From assembly GCA_937894115.1 (NCBI GenBank), contig CALBFP010000214.1:1-35934 (forward strand): 35,934 bases of DNA, in the 5' to 3' direction. Below, one piece after another: positions 1 to 8,328 of this stretch. The DNA is from an uncultured euryarchaeote. GTDB lineage: Archaea; Thermoplasmatota; Poseidoniia; Poseidoniales; Poseidoniaceae. The position numbers were made by a program, and so were the translations under genes. How positions within the stretch are numbered: the first letter of the stretch is position 1; every line of letters starts with the position of its first letter. The notes beneath the pieces are model-generated. The model was not told where the DNA came from, did no database searches, and saw only the letters and a list, made by a program, of their open reading frames with translations.

Positions 1-2
1 GT

Positions 3-1580
3 ACACTCGATGAAGGCAAATACAGCGTTGTACTTACCGTCGAATTGTACAACAATTCTGAAAAAACAAATCTCACAGACAGTTTGTCTGAATCGCTCGA
101 TTTTGAACTTAAGATTGGGACGAGAGGAGGGGGCTTCATCCCGTTCATCGGTGGTGAAGAGCATCGAGATGTTCGAATTACCGATTCTGGACCTCGATCG
201 TGTTGGTCCGTTCAAGAACTTGGAAATTGGGGTTACATTCTTCTTGTTGCTGAGCTGGGTGGTGGTCGGGAAACTGCAATGCTCGCAGGTGGTGCTGCTG
301 GAATACCCGCTTGGTGGATGGCATTCAACTCGCTCTCACTCTCTGTATTTTCTCTCCTCATAATTTATCCAATCATGTACAAAGTCTACCACCAAGAATC
401 CGACGATATTCTCTCGCGAAACCACATCATTCGGTTGGTTGATGACATCATCACTCGATGCGAGCGTCGCCTCGGTATCGAGGTGGACCATGATCTCGCA
501 AAGGTGGAACCGCGTGATTTATCCATCGATATTATGGTCCCGTATAAGAACACGGAGAACACACTAAGCGACAGCAAAAGCATTCGCGATGAGATATTGA
601 GAGAAGTCCTCGAAGAATTTGCTCTCTTCCGCGTGTTCAAACCCGTCCAGTTAACCGTCCGAACCATCGGCTCAGGGCAAGCGATTGACTTTGATTCTGG
701 TGTGGGCGTTGGCGTGGGAGATCGAGACGATGAAGCTCCCCCTGAAAATTACGCGTCGTTCTTTGAAGAGCTTCATTCACTTTCAAGAATTGAAGATGAG
801 GTTCGCGACTCCTTGGACCTCTTTTTCGTCCGGGATAAAACACTCGAATTGCAAAATGCTGTTATCACAAGCGACGATCGTATTGTTTTCGTATCAATTA
901 TCTTCAAACCAACAACTAGGCTGGCATTTTTCAGATTCAAGCGACAAGCGAGTGAAGTCGAGGACGAGTTGAGAAAGTACATCTCTGAACGCAACCAAGA
1001 CATCCTCACTACTCAGGATTTGATTGTCAAAGCCCGCAACCAAGTATCTACGCTTGCCGATCGTTCTGGGGCGGGTCGCGTTGAAACCAAGGGTAACAAA
1101 GACGAGCGGATTGCTGCTGTTGCTCGACAGGATGGATTCGGAGGACGAATGTTGCAAACCAAGTTCCTCGGTGACATTTTATCAACCGTTGAATACACTG
1201 CAAATGAAAAACGTGAAATGATCAACAAATGGGGTTTCTGGGGACTTATTGTCTTCGTATGGATCCCGTTCATGGCATCTGGTGTTCTTGTCGGAGCGAT
1301 GCTTGGTTTGTTGTCGCGAATGAAGTTCATGCGTGTCCTTGTTGCAACCATGGTGGGTGGTTTCATTGCCTCGATTACGTGGGCATATACCGCAGAAGGA
1401 ATCATCAAAATCATGCACAAATACAAACTTGAGGCTGTCATTCCGATCATGATTATTGTGTTTATTCTCGGTGCAATTCTGCACATACGCTCAACAAAAA
1501 TACGTCGGCAAACCGAATTGTTTGAGGACACGCTCTTGGACAACTTCCACAACGACATCAAAGAAAAATACGGCTCATGA
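3..1580 (+). CDS. Membrane protein with C-terminal small-multidrug-export-like domain (5' partial)
   Basis: The reading frame is open to the window edge, so the true start lies upstream; an in-frame TTG at 45 is only an internal codon. The first visible residues look like an extracellular beta domain. A hydrophobic segment beginning WWMAF (about nt 310-385) is the first membrane helix. It is followed by about 280 charged residues, probably cytoplasmic, with an acidic stretch and coiled-coil-prone helices. The C-terminal third carries three hydrophobic helices (about nt 1230-1490) starting INKWGFWGLIVF. This resembles the second half of the Sm_multidrug_ex family (PF06695), whose substrate is not firmly known. 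The last 25 residues are charged. mogA starts 9 bases downstream, so the two may be cotranscribed. The family call is by pattern only; the N-terminal fusion is unusual for that family, and function is unknown. Confidence 0.6.
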   Translation, partial: TLDEGKYSVVLTVELYNNSEKTNLTDSLSESLDFELKIGTRGGGFIPFIGGEEHRDVRITDSGPRSCWSVQELGNWGYILLVAELGGGRETAMLAGGAAGIPAWWMAFNSLSLSVFSLLIIYPIMYKVYHQESDDILSRNHIIRLVDDIITRCERRLGIEVDHDLAKVEPRDLSIDIMVPYKNTENTLSDSKSIRDEILREVLEEFALFRVFKPVQLTVRTIGSGQAIDFDSGVGVGVGDRDDEAPPENYASFFEELHSLSRIEDEVRDSLDLFFVRDKTLELQNAVITSDDRIVFVSIIFKPTTRLAFFRFKRQASEVEDELRKYISERNQDILTTQDLIVKARNQVSTLADRSGAGRVETKGNKDERIAAVARQDGFGGRMLQTKFLGDILSTVEYTANEKREMINKWGFWGLIVFVWIPFMASGVLVGAMLGLLSRMKFMRVLVATMVGGFIASITWAYTAEGIIKIMHKYKLEAVIPIMIIVFILGAILHIRSTKIRRQTELFEDTLLDNFHNDIKEKYGS

Positions 1581-1589
1581 GGCTCATTT

Positions 1590-2174
1590 ATGGACGCTGT
1601 TACCTTCATTGATGGTGCCTTGGATTCTGTTGGCGAACTTGCGAAAATTGGAATCCTGGTCGCTTCCGATCGAGCCTCATCCAATGAATATCAGGACGAA
1701 GGGGGACCAGCAATCCTGCAATTTCTTTCCGAAGCAGTAAACTCGCCATTGGAAGTGCATTATCGATGCATTCCAGATCGCATCGAACAAATCGAATCAA
1801 CGATTCTTGAACTCGTTGACGCCGTGGGCTGTAGCGTGGTTGTAACCACAGGAGGTACTGGGCCTGCACCGCGTGATGTGACACCTGAAGCAACGGAACG
1901 TGTTGTAGATCGTATTATGCCGGGTTTCGGAGAACAGATGCGAGCGATTTCTCTCCAATACACGCCAACTGCAATTCTCTCTCGACAGACAGCAGGTGTT
2001 CGCGGTTCGTGTCTCATTTTCAACCTCCCTGGAAGACCGAAATCGATACGTGAAACCATTGATGAAATTTGGAAAGCGGTCCCTTACTGTGTCGACCTCA
2101 TAGGTGGTCCTTACATCGAAACAAACGCAGATGTATGCGACTCGTTCCGTCCACAAAACGCAATGCGCTCATGA
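1590..2174 (+). CDS. mogA: Molybdopterin adenylyltransferase MogA
   Basis: This 194-residue protein is of the MoaB/Mog family. MogA adenylylates molybdopterin using MgATP before molybdate insertion, a late step of molybdenum cofactor synthesis in the cytoplasm. The MPT-binding motif TTGGTG (86-91) is followed by GPAPRDVTPEAT. D63 (in IPD) and D96 (in PRD) correspond to the two catalytic aspartates of the E. coli enzyme. PGFGEQMR, PTAILSRQ and LPGRPKSI are also present. The match to bacterial MogA runs nearly end to end, including the C-terminal PYCVDLIGGPYIET block, and is closer than expected for typical archaeal MoaB. The ATG start lies 9 bases after the upstream stop, suggesting cotranscription. 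No other molybdenum cofactor gene is in the window. Function is confident; bacterial ancestry is an inference. Confidence 0.93.
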   Translation: MDAVTFIDGALDSVGELAKIGILVASDRASSNEYQDEGGPAILQFLSEAVNSPLEVHYRCIPDRIEQIESTILELVDAVGCSVVVTTGGTGPAPRDVTPEATERVVDRIMPGFGEQMRAISLQYTPTAILSRQTAGVRGSCLIFNLPGRPKSIRETIDEIWKAVPYCVDLIGGPYIETNADVCDSFRPQNAMRS

Positions 2175-2177
2175 GAG

Positions 2178-2185
2178 GATATATT
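2178..2185 (+). promoter_or_regulatory. TATA-like box upstream of dihydroorotase
   Basis: GATATATT sits in the 43-base gap between mogA and pyrC, 40 bases before the chosen ATG at 2218. Archaeal initiation about 25 bases downstream would leave a short leader of roughly 10 bases. An out-of-frame ATG at 2208 is exactly 30 bases from the box. No promoter was tested; assigned on motif and spacing only. Confidence 0.45.
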
Positions 2186-2217
2186 GACTTGATGCTCTAC
2201 GGACTATATGATTGCAA

Positions 2218-3618
2218 ATGTCGAACCTCTTGATTCAAAATGCTACAATGGTCTTACCAGACACAACTGTTATCGGAGATTTGCTGATAATTGATGGAAT
2301 TATTTCAGCGATTCGTCCCGGAGGAGGTCTTGTTGCAAGTGAAGGAGTTGCCACAATAGATGCAACAGGGCTCTACCTCCTCCCTGGCATGATTGACCCG
2401 CAAGTTCATTTCCGTGACCCTGGACAACCCGAGAAAGAAGATTTGTACACTGGATCGTGTGCAGCAGCCAGCGGAGGCGTAACCTCCTTTTTGGATATGC
2501 CGAACAACGTCCCAAGTCAGACGACCCTAGCATTGATGCACGAGAAGATAGAGACTGGAAATCGCCGATGTGTGACCAATTTTGGATTTTTTATTGGAGC
2601 CACAGAATCCAATGTCGAAGAACTGCAGAAGGCTGTTGGCACCCCGGAAGCACCGATCGCTATACCGGGTATTTGTGGAATCAAAATCTTCATGGGGTCC
2701 TCAACAGGTGACCTCTTGGTTAACGATTCTGATGCGCTCGAAAACATTTTTTCGAACACATCGGGGTTGATTGCTGTGCATGCAGAAGATGAGGACCGAT
2801 TGGGTGAACGTAAATCGATGTTTGAGAGCCGAACCGACATGGCTGCTCATGCGGAATGGCGAGATGACGTCACTGCATTGATTGCAACCAAGCGAGCCGT
2901 CACTTATGCACAAGCCACAGGACATCGGTTGCACATTCTTCATCTTACATCTGGGATTGAAGCTGATTATCTCAGCGAGTTGACATCACTGCATGGAACG
3001 GAGGGTAAAGCCCACATCACAACCGAAGTTCTTCCTCAACATCTCACTTTTGATGAACGCGATGTTGAACAACATGGGACCCGGCTGAAGATGAACCCTC
3101 CAATTCGATATCAAAAGGATAAGGAGACGCTTTGGAAACGTCTCTATGATGGAACGATAGCCTGCATCGCTACAGACCATGCACCTCACACTCTTGAAGC
3201 GAAAGCAAAAGGATTCCCATCTGCGCCGAGCGGTATGCCAGGTGTTGAAACCTCACTTCCGGTGATGCTCACACATGCCTCGAGGGGTGCGTGCACGATC
3301 GAACAAGTTGTCAAGTGGATGGCTGGCAACGTTGCAGAAATATACGGAATGGTCGGAAAAGGACGTCTCGAGGAAGGATACGACGGTGATGTGACGCTTG
3401 TTGATATGACGACTGAGCGTATGGTCGATGATGCGAACACGTGGGCAACGGTTCGCTGGAATCCTTATCATGGCAAAAAACTCGTTGGGTGGCCCACGCT
3501 TACCGTTGTTGGCGGAGTTCCAGTGTTTGAACGAAACGAAAAGACAGGCCCAAAAGGTTCCATTTTGGTCAATGAGGGAGAGACAGGTGCGCCGCTGATT
3601 ATGACGCCATGGAATTGA
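2218..3618 (+). CDS. pyrC: Dihydroorotase (class I-type amidohydrolase)
   Basis: Dihydroorotase cyclises N-carbamoyl-aspartate to dihydroorotate, the third step of pyrimidine synthesis. The protein has 466 residues from the ATG at 2218; an in-frame TTG at 2212 would add two. Amidohydrolase landmarks are visible: DPQVHFRDPG (60-69), DMPNN, the lysine expected to be carboxylated in GIKIFMGSSTG (K156), metal histidines H188 (VHAEDED) and H242 (LHLTSG), and the catalytic aspartate D320 in ATDHAPH. The first histidine of the usual HxH metal motif is Gln (Q62), with H64 kept. I recall the same Q-V-H pattern in dihydroorotases of Bacteroidota, so this is probably a subfamily trait, not loss of function. 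The length fits bacterial class I enzymes and the related hydantoinase/allantoinase group. Allantoinase is an alternative, but the DMPNN and R-D-P-G motifs favour dihydroorotase. Confidence 0.85.
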   Translation: MSNLLIQNATMVLPDTTVIGDLLIIDGIISAIRPGGGLVASEGVATIDATGLYLLPGMIDPQVHFRDPGQPEKEDLYTGSCAAASGGVTSFLDMPNNVPSQTTLALMHEKIETGNRRCVTNFGFFIGATESNVEELQKAVGTPEAPIAIPGICGIKIFMGSSTGDLLVNDSDALENIFSNTSGLIAVHAEDEDRLGERKSMFESRTDMAAHAEWRDDVTALIATKRAVTYAQATGHRLHILHLTSGIEADYLSELTSLHGTEGKAHITTEVLPQHLTFDERDVEQHGTRLKMNPPIRYQKDKETLWKRLYDGTIACIATDHAPHTLEAKAKGFPSAPSGMPGVETSLPVMLTHASRGACTIEQVVKWMAGNVAEIYGMVGKGRLEEGYDGDVTLVDMTTERMVDDANTWATVRWNPYHGKKLVGWPTLTVVGGVPVFERNEKTGPKGSILVNEGETGAPLIMTPWN

Positions 3619-3639
3619 AGAATTTCAAAAAAATTCAAC

Positions 3640-3649
3640 TTATATGCTT
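3640..3649 (+). promoter_or_regulatory. TATA-like box for small membrane protein gene
   Basis: The sequence TTATATGCTT follows an A-rich stretch after the pyrC stop and lies 35 bases before the ATG at 3675. The position suits an archaeal promoter with a leader of a few bases. Motif and spacing only. Confidence 0.45.
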
Positions 3650-3674
3650 ATGTAGTTGATGAAAAAATTCCCAC

Positions 3675-3992
3675 ATGGGAAACATGAGCAGTATGGAAGA
3701 ACAATTAGGAAAAGGATACCAACAGATGATGATCGGTTTGATTATCTTCATCGCAGGTGCTATTTGGGGTGGAATGGTTGCCACCGAAGGAATGGTCGCA
3801 GAGGACATCTACTGGCCAGCAGTAATGATGCTATCTGGAGCGATGATTACTTTGCTTGGGACAACCTTTGGAACAGACCATGAGGACGACCGCAGCAACG
3901 ATCTCAACGATGCGATTGTGGAACTTACCGAGCGCATTAACCGTCTTGTTGGTGCATCGGAAAAAGATGACCCAAGTGACGAATCAGAGTGA
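3675..3992 (+). CDS. Small two-helix membrane protein, unknown function
   Basis: This 105-residue protein is not recognised. Two hydrophobic helices (about 19-37 and 46-66) are separated by a short acidic loop (MVAEDIYW), followed by a hydrophilic tail. The tail has a run of acidic residues (DHEDDRSND) and an amphipathic helix ending in a DE-rich C-terminus. This implies a hairpin in the membrane with both ends probably in the cytoplasm. Starts at 3684 or 3693 are possible because Met recurs at residues 4 and 7; 3675 is chosen as the first ATG after the TATA-like box. The 3' end overlaps the convergent M32 peptidase by 9 bases. It is kept as a real gene because it has its own promoter-like motif and a coherent hydropathy pattern. 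No function is proposed. Confidence 0.65.
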   Translation: MGNMSSMEEQLGKGYQQMMIGLIIFIAGAIWGGMVATEGMVAEDIYWPAVMMLSGAMITLLGTTFGTDHEDDRSNDLNDAIVELTERINRLVGASEKDDPSDESE

Positions 3993-5480
3993 ATAAATAG
4001 CTCCATATTTCCCTTCAACGTAACGAAGGAAAGGTTCGCTCGAAGGAGGAGAACCAGTCGCCTCTTCGATTAAAGCAGCAGGGAGTAGGGCACTTCCACG
4101 CTTGTGCACACGGTTTCGCAACCAGTTCAGCATCGTAGACCAATCTCCGGATAAAATGGAATCCTGAATGGAACCGATTTCTTGGCCCATTGCTTCAAGC
4201 AATTGAGCAGCGTAGAGGTTCCCTAACGTGTAGGTTGGGAAATATCCGAATGCAGCCATCGACCAGTGAATGTCTTGCAAACATCCAACATCATCCGATG
4301 GGACCGTTAATCCAAACCAATCCGAAATCATCGAATTCCACAAGTTCGGTAATTGCTCGAGGGGATAATTCTCGTTGAAAATTTTCTTTTCAATCTCGTA
4401 ACGAAGCATGACGTGAAGATTGTAGGTCACTTCATCGGCCTCTACGCGGATAAATCCGGGTTCGACAGAGTTCGCGATTCGATTCAACGTTGAAGAGTCC
4501 CATGAGGGGGCATCTGGGAAGGATTGGTTGAACTCATCCATCACGACGTTCCAAAATTCAGGGGTTCTTCCGATTTGATTTTCCCACAGGCGGGATTGAG
4601 ATTCGTGAACACCTAGAGAAACTGCATCCCCTCTTGGCGTGTAACGATGATTTTCGTCAAGACCTTGTTCGTACAAAGCATGGCCGGTTTCATGCATTAC
4701 TGCATAGAGACATGAAAATGGGTCCAATTCGTCGTAACGGGTCGTAAAGCGCGTATCACCTGGCCAAATTCCAGCTGAAAACGGATGTGTTGAAGCATCC
4801 ATACGTCCAGCAGCAAAATCAAAGCCCATACGTTGACTTACCTTCGTGCAGAATTCTTCTTGTTTGTCAACTGGAAATTTCAGACCTTCTGGCAATGCCG
4901 GGTCTGGATTCGATTTTTTTGCCTCGAGAATACGTTTTAACAGGGGGACGAGCCGGCCGCGTAACCCCTTGAAAAGCGGGTCGTAATCATCAACGGTCAT
5001 TCCCGATTCGTACTCATCGAGAAGAGCGTCATAGGGTGTTTTCTCGTAACCGTAAGCATCGATTTTCTGACGAGTCAATGCAACGAGCTGTTCTAAGTGC
5101 GGTAGAAAAGCGGAAAAGTCTGCATTTTTTCTGGCCTTCTGCCATGCAACCAAAGCTTCGCTGCGAGCTTGTGCAAAGGTCGAAACAAACTCCGCAGAAA
5201 GTTTCGTCGCTTTATCATAACGCTTACGGAATTCACGAATGTTTGCCCGATCGCTCTCATCGAGATTATCTTTGGTTTCAAGACGTTCCATCAAAGCACC
5301 CATTTCAGGATCCGTTACCTTTTCATGAGCCAAAGCTGCAAGCCAAGCCATGATTTCTCCTCGTGATTGTGCTCCTTTCTCGGGCATGAAGGTTTCTTGG
5401 TCCCAGCCAAGATGACCTTGAATGCTACCGATTCGATGTATGTCTTTTACGCGGGACAGAAACTCTGTTTTGTCGTCCAT
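3984..5480 (-). CDS. M32 family metallo-carboxypeptidase (carboxypeptidase Taq type)
   Basis: M32 enzymes are cytoplasmic zinc carboxypeptidases that trim C-terminal residues from peptides. The protein has 498 residues from the ATG at 5480 (an in-frame GTG at 5486 adds two), the usual family length. All family signatures are visible: HPF (about 232-234), DTRFTT, zinc motif HETGH (263-267) with the catalytic glutamate, HESQSRLWEN (about 292), IRVEADE, and QDIHW followed by FPTYTLGN near 405-425. No signal peptide or membrane helix is seen. It is divergent from the aminopeptidase gene at 5577, leaving only 96 bases for both promoters. The two peptidases probably serve peptide turnover in a cell that feeds on protein; that is an inference. 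No clear TATA box is seen on its side. Confidence 0.93.
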   Translation of the reverse strand: MDDKTEFLSRVKDIHRIGSIQGHLGWDQETFMPEKGAQSRGEIMAWLAALAHEKVTDPEMGALMERLETKDNLDESDRANIREFRKRYDKATKLSAEFVSTFAQARSEALVAWQKARKNADFSAFLPHLEQLVALTRQKIDAYGYEKTPYDALLDEYESGMTVDDYDPLFKGLRGRLVPLLKRILEAKKSNPDPALPEGLKFPVDKQEEFCTKVSQRMGFDFAAGRMDASTHPFSAGIWPGDTRFTTRYDELDPFSCLYAVMHETGHALYEQGLDENHRYTPRGDAVSLGVHESQSRLWENQIGRTPEFWNVVMDEFNQSFPDAPSWDSSTLNRIANSVEPGFIRVEADEVTYNLHVMLRYEIEKKIFNENYPLEQLPNLWNSMISDWFGLTVPSDDVGCLQDIHWSMAAFGYFPTYTLGNLYAAQLLEAMGQEIGSIQDSILSGDWSTMLNWLRNRVHKRGSALLPAALIEEATGSPPSSEPFLRYVEGKYGAIYSL

Positions 5481-5576
5481 ATACACCCGTCATTACTGCT
5501 TCTTCATCAAGACTCGTATCGTTCAACATGCTCAAAATTATCCACACATTCAATATGGATGAGTATATGGGGTACC

Positions 5577-6707
5577 ATGGTCCTTCCTTTCCGTCGAAAA
5601 GACAAGGATAAGGAGAGGATATCAAACGATATTGACGAGGACATCAATGCGCTTCTTGATGCTGATTCGAGTCAGGATTCAAAAACATCTGAAAACCTTC
5701 CAGAACCCACAAACGATGAGGAACGGTTGCATGCCATTTCGGATATGGTAATACAAACATGTATGGATATACGTCGCGGCGAAAACGTTCTCATCGTTTG
5801 CGATCCGACAACGACTGAAATCGGCCAATCCTTGCATATAGCAACTCAAAAACGCTCTGATCGTGTTCTTCTCATCGTCATGCCGAGATCTCGGCATCAC
5901 GGTGAGGAACCCCCCTCACCGGTAGCAGCACTGATGCGTCAACAGCAAGTTGTGATCGCTGCGACAAAGTATTCGCTGACCCACACAAAGGCGATTCGTC
6001 AAGCACTTAGAGACGGTGCTCGTGTTGCTACGATGCCAGGGATGACGTTTGAATTGTACACTGAGGGGGGAATGACGGCCGACTTCCAAGAAGTCAAACG
6101 ACGGATTTCAAACATCGGCAATCTTTTGAGAAGAAGGAGAATCATCAACGTCAAATCCGATTCTGGAACCGATGTAACGTTTGAGGTCAACTGGCGCGAA
6201 TGGAAACTCGACGACAACGGTATTTGCAATCGACCAAGAATGTTAACCAATCTTCCCGCAGGAAAGGCGTTTATTTTACCCAAAGAGGGAACGATGAATG
6301 GTACAATAGTCATCGATGGTTCATGGGATTCGACACTTATTGATGAACCGATCGAATTCATTGTCGAAGATGGAACGGTCGTTGACGTAAAAGGAGGGAG
6401 TCTCGCTGCCACCATTCGTCAATCCTATGGAGAGGTTGCAAAGAAACTGAAGGCAAAGGATCGTGAAAGTGTATGGACTGCGGCTGAGTTTGGGTTTGGT
6501 ATGAACCCCAGTGCACGACTTGTAGGGAACGTTCTTGAAGATGAGAAACGAATGGGAAGTTGCTATTTTTCAATCGGGGACAACTCTGGCCTTGGGGGTA
6601 GTTCCAACGCAGGGATTCACATTTCTGGCGTTTTGGCTGAACCGTCGGTTTGGTTGGACGATACCTGCTTGATTGAGACAGGTGCTTTTCTACCGGACAA
6701 CGATTAA
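5577..6707 (+). CDS. Aminopeptidase of the M29 / NicX-like family
   Basis: This is a 376-residue protein from the ATG at 5577; an in-frame ATG at 5559 would add six residues. Longer forms would run through the promoter zone and into the M32 gene. The first 50 residues are charged and look disordered. The core shows family features: GENVLIVCD near the start of the N-terminal domain, the PGMTFELYTEGGMTADF segment, and a C-terminal metal region with AEFGFGMNP, LEDEKRMG, IGDNSGLGG and AGIHISG. Members cut N-terminal amino acids with a two-metal centre or, in the NicX branch, open aromatic rings; sequence alone does not separate them. The peptidase role is preferred because of the divergent M32 gene. 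Its stop overlaps the convergent EF-hand gene by 4 bases. Confidence 0.75.
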   Translation: MVLPFRRKDKDKERISNDIDEDINALLDADSSQDSKTSENLPEPTNDEERLHAISDMVIQTCMDIRRGENVLIVCDPTTTEIGQSLHIATQKRSDRVLLIVMPRSRHHGEEPPSPVAALMRQQQVVIAATKYSLTHTKAIRQALRDGARVATMPGMTFELYTEGGMTADFQEVKRRISNIGNLLRRRRIINVKSDSGTDVTFEVNWREWKLDDNGICNRPRMLTNLPAGKAFILPKEGTMNGTIVIDGSWDSTLIDEPIEFIVEDGTVVDVKGGSLAATIRQSYGEVAKKLKAKDRESVWTAAEFGFGMNPSARLVGNVLEDEKRMGSCYFSIGDNSGLGGSSNAGIHISGVLAEPSVWLDDTCLIETGAFLPDND

Positions 6708-8299
6708 CGATGTGCATTGACGTTCATGTTTCCGCAGACAGGGCAGAATCTCCAGTGAGGATCCAAGCCAATTCCACAACCTCGACAATGAATACCTGAG
6801 CGTATGGTCGGTTGAATGTTCATTGCTGGCTGTTGAGGCGGTGGTTGCTGTTGTTGAGGTTGTTGCCAACCCATGTTCGGCGCCGCAATACCCGGAGAGC
6901 TCGGTTGTTGCCGTGTGGGTTGAGGTTGCGCCGGATTCACGGGCTGTTGAGATTGTATTGGTTTGCGAACAGGTGCAATCGGGCGAGGTAAAGATGACAT
7001 CTTTTTTGCTGCATCCGAAGAAACAAATTCCGAAAGGGAAACTTCACCATCGCCATCGGTATCTGCCTCAGTATGCATTTCTTGTGCTTCTTCCATGGTA
7101 ACATTCGCAGCAACCGCCATCTCCTCGACAGACAAACTGCCTGATTCATCAACGTCGGCTGCAATGAATCGTTCTGCATCGCTTACCCACTCATCCTCAG
7201 CAGCGTTTTCCAAAACAGCATCTTGCTCAGGGAGCGGTACAATGGTGTCTTCAATGGATTCAAGATGAGCATCTGCTTTTTCTTCAACGGGTTCTGGCAC
7301 CGTTTCGATGGATTCGTCCACAGGTTCCTTGACTTCATTGGATTCTGGAACAAGTTGTGAATCAAATGCTCCAGCGAAAGCATCTTGCGCAGCGTAATCT
7401 ACCTCGACTTCATTTTTGAATCCCGTATCAGGAACAGGAACCTCCTGTTCAGGTAATGGAACAGAACTCACTTCAGCAACAGGAGGCGATTCCGTTGGTA
7501 ACGGTACCGACTGAGTGGGAGAAGGTGTTGGTTCGTGGGGTAAAGGTACAGATTGGGCTTTTGTTTCTGCTGCCTCTGGAATCTTTTCTGGCTCAGGAGG
7601 AGGGGTTGCAATCTGTTTTTCTTTTGGCGAGGGCTCAGAGACTTGAACTGCTGGTCCAATCTCAATTTCTGCAGGTTGGGCGCCCTCGCTTGCGAACATT
7701 GACATCGGAAGGACATGCCCTGCAACATCGAGAGCACCGTTCAGTTCATCAGCCATTGCTTGCATTTTTTCAATGTTCTCAGATGGTTTTGCCATGAGTT
7801 CCTCAATTGATTTGAGATAGCGATCCACTTCAGAAACTCCACCTGTCGTGAACGCAATGGCGAGAATTTTCAAAAATTGCATCGGGTCAAACAAAGGTTC
7901 CAGTGAACGAATGACCTCTTCGGTAGCCAGAGGGTGTGCATTGTTTGCGGCACCTGTGGAGTCTGATTGACCGGAGAATTGCAGCAGAGGGTCGGGTAAG
8001 GCCATAAGATTAAGATGGCCAAAAATGAGATAGTAAATCTCACCACCTTCGCATTGCAAACGTTCACTGGCGGCCTCAAAATTAAATTCCCCTGACTGCA
8101 AAATGATGTCGGATAAATGTTCGAGAGCTTTTGAAAGCGCTTGCTTTGATTCCATTGCCATCATTTGTTGGAGGGCATCGGATGATTCGACAACACCAAA
8201 GTATGCTGCGGCATCATCGACATCAATACCTTCTGGAAGAGAGGCTCCTTCAGGTACTCCTTCAGACAATCCATCCTCTCCTATCTTCGCCAATCTCAT
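6704..8299 (-). CDS. Cytoplasmic protein with two EF-hands and a C-terminal zinc ribbon
   Basis: This is a 531-residue protein with no signal peptide or membrane helix, so presumably cytosolic. About 210 mostly helical N-terminal residues match no family I recognise. Next comes a long Pro/Glu/Val-rich linker with four copies of a VPLP motif (QSVPLPHEP, QSVPLPTES, SSVPLPEQE, TIVPLPEQD). Two canonical EF-hand loops follow at about 380-391 (DVDESGSLSVEE) and 415-426 (DTDGDGEVSLSE); both keep acids at loop positions 1 and 3, Gly at 6 and Glu at 12. A Gln/Pro-rich linker then leads to a zinc ribbon at about 504-521 (CRGC, ten residues, CPVC). The ATG is 29 bases after the stop of the giant surface protein, with AGGAGAAC just after that stop, so the two genes are probably one transcript. 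A calcium-responsive partner of the surface protein's tail is a plausible but untested role. Confidence 0.85.
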   Translation of the reverse strand: MRLAKIGEDGLSEGVPEGASLPEGIDVDDAAAYFGVVESSDALQQMMAMESKQALSKALEHLSDIILQSGEFNFEAASERLQCEGGEIYYLIFGHLNLMALPDPLLQFSGQSDSTGAANNAHPLATEEVIRSLEPLFDPMQFLKILAIAFTTGGVSEVDRYLKSIEELMAKPSENIEKMQAMADELNGALDVAGHVLPMSMFASEGAQPAEIEIGPAVQVSEPSPKEKQIATPPPEPEKIPEAAETKAQSVPLPHEPTPSPTQSVPLPTESPPVAEVSSVPLPEQEVPVPDTGFKNEVEVDYAAQDAFAGAFDSQLVPESNEVKEPVDESIETVPEPVEEKADAHLESIEDTIVPLPEQDAVLENAAEDEWVSDAERFIAADVDESGSLSVEEMAVAANVTMEEAQEMHTEADTDGDGEVSLSEFVSSDAAKKMSSLPRPIAPVRKPIQSQQPVNPAQPQPTRQQPSSPGIAAPNMGWQQPQQQQPPPQQPAMNIQPTIRSGIHCRGCGIGLDPHWRFCPVCGNMNVNAHR

Positions 8300-8328
8300 G
8301 CCGTTTTTGAGGTTGCTGTTGTTCTCCT

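Noticed and set aside
1013-1684. A 223-codon minus-strand open frame
   Set aside because: It is antisense to the first membrane protein gene and to the mogA start. The plus-strand frames have clear family motifs and normal spacing.
5367-5576. Long N-terminal extension of the M29-like aminopeptidase
   Set aside because: It would overlap the divergent M32 gene and the shared promoter zone, and its residues do not resemble the family.
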